Source: Gari tellinella
Taxonomy: Eukaryota > Mollusca > Bivalvia > Cardiida > Psammobiidae
Reading direction: 5' to 3'
Length of the DNA stretch: 64,000 nt
Assembly: GCA_922989275.2 (NCBI GenBank)
Contig: OV277861.1
Span: forward strand, 53,793,623-53,857,622
Shown one piece after another: positions 12,433-21,278 of this stretch. The notes below the pieces were generated by a model. It was not told the DNA's origin and did no database searches. It worked only from the letters and a program-made list of their open reading frames with translations. A program made the translations under genes and the position numbers. Each line of letters begins with the position of its first letter. The first letter of the stretch is position 1.

Positions 12433-12780
12433 ATAAATATTATATAGCCTATTTCATTGATTAGTTTAAAAGTATTTTATTTCTTAATAATGTACACAGT
12501 CATAAGTTACATACAATACAAATGAAAAGGATTTGATCGAAAGCATTGCTGCTTATTGTGATCATCTCATTAATTGAAGGTGTAGTCTTGAGTTCCTTCT
12601 TCCATATTTTTACCAAAGCCTGATGTTGTTTATGATAAGTTATAAAAATGATGACATTTGATGTCCTGCTTCATGCAGTGCTTATTGGCAAACAGGAGTC
12701 CAAACTTCGAGATAACACTAGCGCTGTATCGAATGTATTGCATGTCTTTATTACACTGCCAGAATCTAATTTTATGATCT

Positions 12781-12920
12781 GGCTTCAAACTATTTGCAAT
12801 GAATATATAGCTTTCTAATTACACGGGTATTGACAGCAACGTCTTTCCGTGGCTTCAAACTATTTGCAATGAATATATAGCTTTCTAATTACACGGATAT
12901 TGACAGCAACGTCTTTCCGT
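12781..12920. repeat. 70-base tandem duplication
   Basis: Positions 12781-12850 and 12851-12920 are identical except for one base (acacgggtat versus acacggatat). Such similarity indicates a recent event. No other copy is seen in the window. Confidence 0.95.
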
Positions 12921-12934
12921 TGTATTTCCTCAGA

Positions 12935-13190
12935 GACCTTCCTACTTTGCCGTTGTTCTGGGGCTTAATTGTCAAAGGGAATTGTTTCTGTTTATTAGAC
13001 CGAGACTATTCCCTCTGCCAAGAACTAAAAGGAAGGCAGGTTGGTGGTTTTGACCCCATGCGCTGCTGGTCAACGAATGAGATTAGCCGAAACCATCTTC
13101 CTGAAATCATCATCATTTCATCTCATCACCCCTCATTAATCATCGGCGCTATATGACCTATTTTGTGTCGCAGTGCCGTAAAACCCAACT
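12935..13190 (+). repeat. Possible retroposon 3' tail with CATCATCAT motif
   Basis: The segment gaatgagattagccgaaacc, followed by catcatcatttcatc, cgctatatgacc and gtgccgtaaaacccaactca, has the look of a 3' end of a non-LTR element or SINE common in invertebrate genomes. This rests on memory of such tails. There is no reading frame and no target duplication is visible. Confidence 0.3.
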
Positions 13191-13730
13191 CATCATCACT
13201 TCCGTTGTATTTACGTTTCACCTGCTTATGACCTTTATCACGTGCATTTACTCTTAAACTATATGTAGAGCCGTACGCAATGTCTATTACCAAAGGGCTT
13301 TTGGCAACCGCTAACGTTATTCGATTCCTTTATTGAGTACTTTGTTCAATAACGTATAAAAAGAGATGTAACAGTTTTGTTCTTTTCAGTACTGTACTTT
13401 GCCAAGGAAACACCCTTCTGCTTGTCCTGCTTATTGCTAATTAACTGCCAATTAGGATCCAGATAAGAAGGCGGATGGTTTAGCTCCTAAACAATATTTC
13501 TATATCGTAATGTACGTATTAAGGTGCCCTTATTAAGAATGACATGGAAAGAAAATATGGAGACGAATGATAAATTTTGGAGCGAACGATTATTTCAAGC
13601 CAAATATTTGTATGATCAATCAAACTCTTATATTGGCCCATGAGTATTTGATCAGGAATTAGGAGAACTATGTATATATGTATGTCACTGGCACACTTAA
13701 GTGTACAAGGGCCAACACATGAACAGTAAA

Positions 13731-13840
13731 TTCCCTCTATTACGACCACTAAATTGTGTTAAATATTGACTGTTTAATATAAGTGTCAGATTATTTTCAC
13801 CTTGCTTTAAGCTATCACCTGTCTGTTATCACGGAGTAAA
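13731..13840. mobile_element. Family C miniature element, relic
   Basis: It has ctctattacgaccactaaat, then ttcaccttgctttaagctat and cacctgtctgtta in the family C order. The right terminus and most of the palindrome are gone. Confidence 0.5.
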
Positions 13841-14093
13841 TGCACATGTGTATTTGTTCCGACCTTTGATGCTATCAGTAATAGAGATGTTTTAATTATA
13901 TATTGTAAAAAGGGAAAACACTTGTTTTACCCTCTTCAAGTGTAAACGGAGGGAGTTAAATGTAGGAGGACGACGGTTTCTTGAAAGTATTAACGAATAA
14001 TTTTACAATAAAGTTAACACGTTATCTCTTGGTTGCTATAGAAATATTCAAATATTTACTATGTGTCGGAAATAGGAAACACTACTTTGAGGT

Positions 14094-14575
14094 TAACCCA
14101 TTAGCGCCCAATGCTTATATATTGGATAACATGTACAGCGTTCCCTCCCTACAACGGTCCTCCCAACAACGATTCCCCCCTTACAACGACGTTTGCAACA
14201 GTTCCCTAAACTAGACAATTATGTCTAACGCTTTTACTTCTGCAATATCGTCTGCTTGAAATTGTCGTCTGCTGTTTTCTAAATGTTACATAATTAACAT
14301 TTTGACAGAAAAAAAACTTAATGACGAGTAACAAACAGCTTGAATCTAGATCAGGATTCAATCTGTTTGCAAGTGTAGTCAATTTCCCCTCCTTATAACG
14401 ACTCCCTCTGAACAACGCACACAATGCGTGTGTCCCATTGGGTGTCGTTGTAGAGAGGGAACGTTGTAGTTCATTTTCATCTAAGAGATGCTTGGTCCAT
14501 ATTTTTATTTCCATTTTATTTATATTGAAATTCCCATACGCAAACAGTGTTAACTCTAATAAGACGCAGTACCAA
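14094..14575. mobile_element. Family B element split by a family D insertion
   Basis: Positions 14094-14132 are a B left end (ttaacccattagcgcccaat to atatattgga). The B sequence resumes at 14469 (ttcattttcatctaagagat, atgcttggtcc, caaacagtgttaactctaat, gacgcag). The 336 bases between are a complete family D element. The B element is cut off after the first half of its module. Confidence 0.75.
14133..14468 (-). mobile_element. Family D miniature element nested in family B
   Basis: It begins TACAGCGTTCCCTCCCTACA and ends gtcgttgtagagagggaacgttgta. The interior has cgtctgcttgaaattgtcgt and a shortened module (gcttgaatctagatcaggat) that has lost its GACGCC core. TA flanks fit a pogo/Tigger-like target. 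Confidence 0.8.
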
Positions 14576-14665
14576 GTCCTCTTTTCTTGAAATATATCCG
14601 TTGTTGGATAACCTCTGCGGGACGAAATCGAGCTAGATCACAGTAGGAAAGCGAATAGTGAAGAG

Positions 14666-14865
14666 TACAGTAGAACCTCTCTATTACGACCACTAAGTTG
14701 TGTCAAATATTGGTGTTAAAGACAGGTGGCTGCTTAAAGCAATGTGAAATTGAAACAGAAAAGGAGCTTTCTGTTTCAATTTCACATTGCTTTAAGCTGT
14801 CACCTGTTCTTTATACGGATAATAAGCCTTCTTTTTAGTGGCCGTAATAGAGAGGTTCTACTGTA
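14666..14865. mobile_element. Family C miniature element, complete
   Basis: Terminal inverted repeats are TACAGTAGAACCTCTCTATT and aatagagaggttctactgta. The central palindrome is cagaaaaggagctttctg, flanked by attgaaac/gtttcaat and agcaatgtga/tcacattgct. Length is 200 bases. TA plus CAGT ends suggest a pogo/Tigger-type non-autonomous element (inference from ends only). Confidence 0.85.
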
Positions 14866-15109
14866 CTTACAACTCGTATTACCGAACGACTTACTGCCCT
14901 ACACGATTATTGTGGAATTCAGAGCAGGGATATATCAACTTCTCTCTTCAATCAGTGATTTTCTGACCAGTGACTTCAAAAGCCGAACTTATCACAATAA
15001 AGACTTCAGCACCTATGGAATTCTTTTGCAAATACGGCTTACGTCTTCAGCACTCAAAATGTTGCTATGAAAACATTCTTGTTGTAACGTGCCTCTTTTC
15101 ACGCTAAGT

Positions 15110-15745
15110 CCAAGCTTAAATACAACCAGGAATCAAAAAGCCAGAACAACAACCAAGATCTTGTTTGAATCCTTCATCACTTGCTACGGATTTCCATCAC
15201 GCATTCATTTCGGACACGGCCAAAACTTTGATAGTTTACTCATTAAGGTTCTCTGAAAACTAGCTAGAATCGCAAAAAGCCACATAACACAATATTTACC
15301 TTTGGAGAAGGGACACGTTGATATGTTTAACTCAACTCTACTAAAGAGGTTAGGAACCTTGGAGGAAGACACAAAAGCTGATTGAAGATCCAAAGTTGCA
15401 TCAATGGTACATGCTTAAAGTGTCACCATACACACATTTCTGCTGGCTACTCATCATATTATTTCATGTTCGGAAGACACCAAAATTGGCCATACATTCA
15501 ATGCTTCGACTTTAGCCTTTAGCAAATGAAAACAGATACACCAAAGCGTAATCCCTTATCACAGGCATACTGAAGGCGGAATCGATTGCTGTGTAAGGTG
15601 CGTTGGAAAACAAGACCTGTTACGGCATCAGAGCTGAGACCAGCAAAACAAATGTTGGAGACCTGGTCCTCGTCAGAAATGCTTCAATACGAGGGACACA
15701 CATTATGGCATCCGTCAGTCGACGAATACGGAGTTATGCCCGTTG
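15110..15745 (+). pseudogene. Decayed Ty3/gypsy integrase region
   Basis: Translated in shifting frames, this stretch resembles the C-terminal half of a retrotransposon integrase. A GFPSRIHFGHGQNFDS-like segment near 15190-15235 recalls the core 'H-DQG--F' region. LEKGHVDMFNSTLLKRLGTL near 15303-15362 recalls the 'GQ-E--N-TL---L' helix. NVGDLVLVRNASIRGTHIMA near 15653-15712 recalls the 'GD-VLVRN---RGKHKL' tail. Stops interrupt the frame (for example after KVL and in TKAD*RSK) and frames change, so it cannot make a protein. The 74-codon frame at 15586-15810 is off-frame to the match. Upstream reverse transcriptase and flanking LTRs are not seen. A family C element sits just 5'. Confidence 0.7.
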
Positions 15746-16032
15746 AGGTAGCCGAGGAGCATCGCATTGTGTGCCTAGACGTTGATTTTGATACATTTAA
15801 TTCAGATTGACTGTGTCGGAATCAGTGAATTTTATCTTGCTTTTAATGTCTTGAAATTGGCTTATTGTGTGATGTTCAGCTGGTCCAAGTTTTATATCGT
15901 CACCTTTTTATGAGTATTCTATATTACCTGTTTGCACCTATTGTCAGAAAGGCAGCGTTTTGGATACATACTTTGAATGTTGGGGACGACATTTTAGCAT
16001 GCACCAGTGTAAGCATTTGCGTTTGATTTTAT

Positions 16033-16580
16033 GGGACCTTCACATACACGGAATTTCTACCATTTCCTCACGGATGGCACACATCTGTATTAGTTTACGG
16101 TTTCTTACGATAAATGCCACGTTTAAGAGTGAATTAAGATTAAGAATTAAGAAGAAACGAGCTATTTACGGTTTCTTACGAGTTATTACGATATACATAC
16201 GACAAAACTCCGCGCGTTATTTAGCAGTCGCACCTGGTTTTTTCTTCTTGCACGCTCATTCAATTAAAGGTCATTCAATCCTCAATCGTGGAGTTTTGTC
16301 GTAAATATATCGTAATAACTCGTAAGAAATCTTAATTCACTCTTAAAAGTGACATTTATCGTAAGAAACCGTATACTTTTACGGAAAGTGCCATTCGTAA
16401 GGAACTCGTAGAAATTCCGTATTACGGATGTCGTCGAGTTTTGCGGAACGTAACGAACTGTTTACGAACGTCTGCGATGTGTTTACGGATGTTAACGAGT
16501 TATTTCCGGACATTTGCGATTGGCTATGGTTTGAAGATCCGTAAGGACTCGTAAGAAACATCCGTGTGTGTGAAGGCACC
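16033..16580. mobile_element. Inverted-repeat element (family J) with nested palindrome and 10-base phased motifs
   Basis: Ends are gggaccttcacatacacgga (16033) and tccgtgtgtgtgaaggcacc (16561-16580), an imperfect 20-base inverted repeat. A second inverted repeat lies inside (16093-16225 against 16287-16375; cgataaatgccacgttta / ttaaaagtgacatttatcg and gttattacgatatacatacg / aatatatcgtaataac). From 16440 to 16520 motifs such as tttgcgg, taacga, ttacga, ttacgg and taacga recur every 10 bases. There is no reading frame of note. Confidence 0.7.
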
Positions 16581-16779
16581 TTCATGAGCTGTTATGATTT
16601 ACCTAAGAGAAATGACGCGTTTGACCTTTTTAGGACCAAAAAGTAATCAATTTCCAATGTGTCATCATTCGACAACTGGCATGAAGTGAGAGAATATCAA
16701 TATGACTGAAATAATATTGTGGTCTTTTTGGCAAGATTATGCCTTTTTTGACGACAAATATCCACGATAATACCGCGGG

Positions 16780-17088
16780 TGACTACGAACAGGTTACGGG
16801 AGGTTAATGGATCCTTGCGGGTTGTTTACGGAGGATTATGTCTTGTTACAATCGCTTTACAGTACTTAACGGATCGTTACGAGTGGTTTTCGGTAGAACA
16901 AATCCGTGGAAATCGTAAGAACTTTTTTGACATCAAGAAATGGGCATCTTCTTCCACGAATCCTTACGGATACTTGCGAGTTTTTTACGGACACTAACGG
17001 ACACTTGCGGATGCTTACGATTGATTACGAGTTGGCGATCCGTAAGGAATCTTAAGAAAAAGTCATGTATGTGAAGGCCCCATTAAGG
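16780..17088. mobile_element. Second family J sequence, left-truncated, with decameric array
   Basis: The right end, gtcatgtatgtgaaggccccat, matches the family J terminus. The body is a run of degenerate 10-base units, for example from 16967: ttacggatac, then ttacggacac, taacggacac, ttgcggatgc, ttacgattga, ttacgagttg. The left inverted end is not found. Confidence 0.6.
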
Positions 17089-17254
17089 TTTTCATAAAGA
17101 TCTGCCCTACATTGAAAGAATTCTTCAAATATATTTAACCATCTCTTTATACCTTCTTGTCAATAAAACTACTATAATCATTTCACAATCATTTTCTCTA
17201 TAAAAAGATCGCTTAATTTTTAAGTTTCATTCATCAAATTTAGATTTTGGGATT

Positions 17255-17335
17255 TTCGAGTGATCAATACAGTTTGGATCATGATCAGACGCCATGTCTA
17301 ACGTCATACCTGGATATAAACTGTTCTTGAATCGA
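17255..17335. repeat. Palindromic module relic
   Basis: It has acagtttggatcatgatcag, gacgccatg, then a decayed right arm (acctggatataaactgttct). No element ends are visible. Confidence 0.5.
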
Positions 17336-17609
17336 AGAGAAGTTGGGCTAATGAACGGAAATGGTTAACAGAAATAAAAAACATGGCTATAAAACGTCTT
17401 GTTTTACTGACTATTAACTGAGTTATGTTATGTTTATCAGTTTAGATGTACTTCATTCACAGTTATATAAATGGAGTTGATTAACCAATAATACTTTTAT
17501 GGCAAACAAAAAGATCATATAAGAAGTAAAGAATTTCAATGCTTTATTGTCAACCCTATCAGTTGCTAGAACCAGCTGCAGCAGCACTATAAAATATACA
17601 TGTATATAT

Positions 17610-17700
17610 TAGATCAGACGGCGTATTATGTGGGATCTGAACAGAGTCTACACTGTTTGCCTATGTCCAACTTATGGTATCGTTGTCACAAATTGGTTAA
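17610..17700. mobile_element. Family B miniature element, right-half relic
   Basis: The module arm (gatcagacggcg, gtctacactgtttgcctatg) is followed by tccaacttatggtatcgttg and an eroded end, cacaaattggttaa. Confidence 0.55.
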
Positions 17701-17906
17701 ATTGATGATTCCTTATTCCAACAAATGAAAATGGACTATTCTTTGAACATGTTCAGGTATAAGAGGGTACTGTTGTTTCTACATAGAAGTTATTGTTAAA
17801 ATAGTTAACACGTGTTTACCATTACATTGTTGTAATTCGGTGAGAGTTTTGGAAATAAGTGTGAATAAAAGTACATTGACCTCTTTAAGGGGTTACACTT
17901 GATTAC

Positions 17907-18142
17907 TTAACCCTTTCGGCGCCAATTTATTTTTGAGTTGTGTACCCCTACACCGTTATTTTGTCGTCTGCTTTAATATTGTTGTCTGCAAAGTTAGATT
18001 TAAGAGAGTATGACATAAGAAATATCGAAACGAGTGTCAAACAGTTTTAATCCTGATCAGACGCCGCGTTACACGGTGTCTGATCAGAATCAAAATTGTT
18101 TGCAAATTCGACTTTTAGCGACACCGGCGGCAAAAGGGTTAT
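17907..18142. mobile_element. Family A miniature element
   Basis: It starts TTAACCCTTTCGGCGCC and ends cggcggcaaaagggtta. The interior has gtcgtctgctttaatattg, gaaacgagtgtcaaacagtt and a full module (aatcctgatcagacgccgcg, loop ttacac). About 236 bases. Confidence 0.8.
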
Positions 18143-18190
18143 TATGTCATTATTTAAATGCTTAATAATTCATTGGTTTGATTTCTGCGT

Positions 18191-18387
18191 TTAACCCTTT
18201 GCCTGCTGGTCGCGACTTTATTGATTTTTGCAAACAGTTTAGATCCCGTAACGCGGCGTCTGATCTGGATCCAAACTGTTTGACACTCGTCTTTCGGTTT
18301 ATTTACTTTAAAAATGTATAAATCTAATAACAAATTTTGCAGACGACAATGTCAAAGCAGACGACATCACCGCAGGATAAGGGTTAA
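18191..18387. mobile_element. Family A miniature element, reverse orientation
   Basis: It runs from ttaaccctttgcctgctggt to cgcaggataagggttaa. The left arm of the module is deleted (cagtttagatcccgtaacgc), then gcagacgacaatgtcaaagc. It lies 48 bases from another family A copy in opposite orientation. Confidence 0.8.
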
Positions 18388-18445
18388 TAATAACTTAACG
18401 TTTCAACGATAAAAAGTACAACAATAGTTCAATGGCCTAGTAGTA

Positions 18446-18695
18446 TACAGTGGAGAATCTGTTATTCTTTCCCGTTTAAACGCAAACGTACGCAAACGCA
18501 AAACACGAAAACGTAGAAAAGTACAACTTTTTGACAATTCTGATAATTCATGTTTATCTTGGTGGCAAACAGTTTGGAGCCTGATCAGACGCCGGGTTAC
18601 CCGGCGTCTGATCTGGCTCCAAACTGTTTGTATTGGAAATAATAGTTTTAGCGTAAACGGGTTTATTGGGAAAGAATAACAGATTCTCCACTGTA
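18446..18695 (-). mobile_element. Family F miniature element, 250 bases
   Basis: It runs from TACAGTGGAGAATCTGTTAT to ataacagattctccactgta. It contains cgcaaacgtacgcaaacgc, the module gtttggagcctgatcagacg with a gggttaccc loop, and gcgtaaacgggtttattggg. It is inverted relative to the copies at 24377, 25472, 52364 and 54753, and the same length. Confidence 0.9.
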
Positions 18696-18739
18696 CACTA
18701 TATTCAGTAGGGAAGACATATACTCTTTCCATATATACG

Positions 18740-18860
18740 CGTTTATACTTAAAACTTTATTTTAATTGCAAACAATTTTGCGGCAGATCAAACCCCGGGA
18801 AATTCGGCATTAATTCTGGTTCCTAACTATTTTGCAACTTATATAACTTTCAGTCGTCGG
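18740..18860. repeat. Palindromic module relic, family F-like
   Basis: It has taatt-gcaaacaattttgcggcagatca, ccccgggaaattcgg, then ctggttcctaactattttgc. The arms are recognisable but poorly paired. Confidence 0.4.
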
Positions 18861-19095
18861 ATATTTAATAAAATTGTCTTTTCAACATGTTATTGCATTA
18901 TGTTCTAGCTCAAGTGTACGATATAACCAGTATTAAACGAACATATTGACAAAGTGTAATAGCAGTTGGCAACACATTTCACAACGAACGGCAACGAAAC
19001 TAACTCCCTCTATATGCAAGTCGGAGGCCCGTAGCCCCTTAACAAGCAAGTCGTAGGACCTTATCCCCTTCATTGCTTAACACCGAGTAAAATAG

Positions 19096-19190
19096 TTATT
19101 TGTAAATAATTTGGATCCTGACCTGACGCCGCCTAGCATTGTTTCTTGCAAGGATCCAAGCTGTTTGGCACTCATTTTAATATTTCTTAA
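19096..19190. repeat. Palindromic module relic, family A-like
   Basis: It has aataatttggatcctgacct, gacgccgcc, then aaggatccaagctgtttggc and actcattttaatatttctta as in family A. The right GGCGTC half is lost. Confidence 0.45.
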
Positions 19191-19419
19191 GTCAAAATAC
19201 CTAAAATTGAAATTTTAGAAATAAAAGCACACAACCCCCCCCAAAAAAAACGAAAGGAAAATGAAAATTTATAACAGGCTCACCTTAGATAAAAAATAGG
19301 TGAATCCAGTTTATAAGCACGAACGAATCCACCGGGTCCAAATAGGTTAAAACTGACGACGTGATTGCAATAAAATGGTATAAGCAGACGATAAATAAAG
19401 CTACGAATTAGCTTAGGGC

Positions 19420-19641
19420 TTAACCCATTTATGCCCACGATCCCATATATAGGACATGGGCAAACAGTGAAGACGCTGATCAGACGCCGCATTGTGCAGC
19501 GTCTGATCAGAGTCTTCACTGTTTGCTGATAGGGATTTCAATCTATAAAAAATGAAAATTTAGACCAGGCATCCCTTTGATAAAAAATGGACTTATCAAA
19601 TATATAAACATGGATGAATCCACTGGGTATAAAAGGGTTAA
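19420..19641. mobile_element. Family B miniature element, complete
   Basis: It runs from TTAACCCATTTATGCCCACG to cactgggtataaaagggttaa. The module has a gcattgtgc loop with gaagacgctg/agtcttcac arms. The longer side reads accaggcatccctttgata, aaaatgg, atatataaacatggatgaat. About 222 bases. Confidence 0.85.
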
Positions 19642-19649
19642 TAGTCTAC

Positions 19650-19835
19650 TTTGAGAATGTTTTCACGCGAGGTATAAGATACAGGCTATAATTAGAGTTT
19701 TTACCAGTCATTAATATGTTACCTTCCAGGAGCCTTTGTTTATGTTTGCAGATCTTTGAACTTCAGAAGTTTAATTACCTTCATCTGCAGTTTGTAGGTA
19801 AGTGGGTCACCTTTTTTATCCTCTTTTACTTTTTC
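19650..19835. repeat. Third, diverged copy of part of the duplicated segment
   Basis: It matches about positions 165-330: gctataattagagt, cattaatatgttacctt, ctttgtttatgtttgcagat, gaagtttaattacctt, gtaagtgggtcacc. Divergence is much higher than between the two long copies, so this is an older dispersal of the same sequence. Confidence 0.6.
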
Positions 19836-19958
19836 TGTGCTATGCGATTTAATCTGCAACAAGAGATGCCTGCGAATGTTCCAAATATTTCTAAAGATGC
19901 TTAGGTTTGTTCTTTGATTTTTTATTTATAAGAAAATGATCTTGATTAGACGCTGAGA

Positions 19959-20313
19959 TACAGTGCTCCTTCCCTACAACGGCCCTCCCAACAACGACTT
20001 CTTCCTTGCAACGACCCTTGTCGCTGGTCCCTGAGCAGGAAAAGAATGTCCAAAATATTTACGACTGCAATGTCGTCTGCTTAAAATTGTCGTCTAATGT
20101 TTTTCTCAAAGTTACATGTACATAATGGACATTTTTACAGAAAAACCGCAATGACAAGTGACAAACAGCTGGAATTCAGAGCAGACGCCACGTTTCGCGG
20201 CGTCTGATCTGGATTCAAGCTGTTTGCAAATCTCCCTCTCTTTAACGACTCCCTCTGAACATCGCACACATTTTGTCTCCCGTCGGGTGTCGTTGAAGAG
20301 AGGGAATGCTGTA
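19959..20313 (-). mobile_element. Family D miniature element, near complete
   Basis: It starts TACAGTGCTCCTTCCCTACA, ends gtcgttgaagagagggaatgctgta. The interior has gtcgtctgcttaaaattgtc and the module cagctggaattcagagcaga with a cgtttcgcg loop. About 355 bases. Confidence 0.85.
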
Positions 20314-20469
20314 CTCGGCTTCTCAACAGAATCTAAATTGTGAGTAGCAGTATTACAAAACACCCGAAATCCGCGGAACGTAAAAATTAAAAGGATAAAG
20401 AAAGCCAATTTTAACGTACAATTGAGTTATTATTTCCCGTTTAACATATTTTACAATTTAAACGATTTA

Positions 20470-20540
20470 TTTTAGTCTAGACGGCAAACAGTGGAGCCTG
20501 ATCAGACGGGTATAATATGGCTCCAAACTGTTTGCAAAGT
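20470..20540. repeat. Palindromic module, shortened
   Basis: cggcaaacagtggagcctga, tcagacgggtataatatggc, then tccaaactgtttgcaaag. The centre between the arms is reduced to a few bases. Confidence 0.5.
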
Positions 20541-21154
20541 CTATAATACTTATACATAGCATACACGCTCTTATATGGGACTAATAATAATAATATTTCA
20601 ACTGTAGTGATTGTTTCCAGTTCAGATAGTTTTAGTTTAGTTTAAACATATTTTATTTCGAATATTTACAGAAATGGGGTCGGGCTACAAGTGCTCACCA
20701 CTTAGTTACAGCCCTCCCCCTAATGTTTGATAACACAAAGAATGGACAATAATGACATTGTTAACATAAATATATAAACAAAAAAAAATTTGCAATATAG
20801 GTAGGAAATGCAGCAAACATAAGGTATAAAAAGGCAAAATAGTGCTTTGTGAACATGTTGCATGTACTTGTGAAGGTGACTGCTAACCGCAAAGCAAAAG
20901 TAATACAGACTAACAACTGCATTACCATCGTCTTGCATTCAGCCGCCATCCGCCTCTTGTACCAATAAACCATTAAACTACTGTATTTCGCATGTATAAA
21001 CTGAGCACCAAGACTCGTTTGTAAATTATAAGATCATAATATAGTATTTGAATTTGAAGGTCATGGTCATGCCACGCGTTTGTAATATTTAAACCTTATA
21101 TTTTAATTTCTGAATGATAATATAATTGCTGCATATCGAGAGTGGGAGAGATAG

Positions 21155-21222
21155 AAAGTATAAATGAATGAGAGAGAGAGAGATATATATAGAAAGAGAG
21201 AGAAAAGAGAGAGAGAGAGAGC
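21155..21222. repeat. GA-rich microsatellite in the LINE 3' region
   Basis: An interrupted run of (GA)n with tatatata lies between the stop codon and the 3' tail of LINE 1. On the coding strand of the element it is (CT)n. Confidence 0.85.
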
Positions 21223-21278
21223 ATCCAAACATAGTATTTAAGGGACTGTTGGCTCGTTTAGAGACCAAAGGTTGTTTT

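Noticed and set aside
15586..15810. A 74-codon plus frame that looks protein-like
   Set aside because: It is a different frame of the decayed integrase, whose VGDLVLVRN motif reads in another frame.
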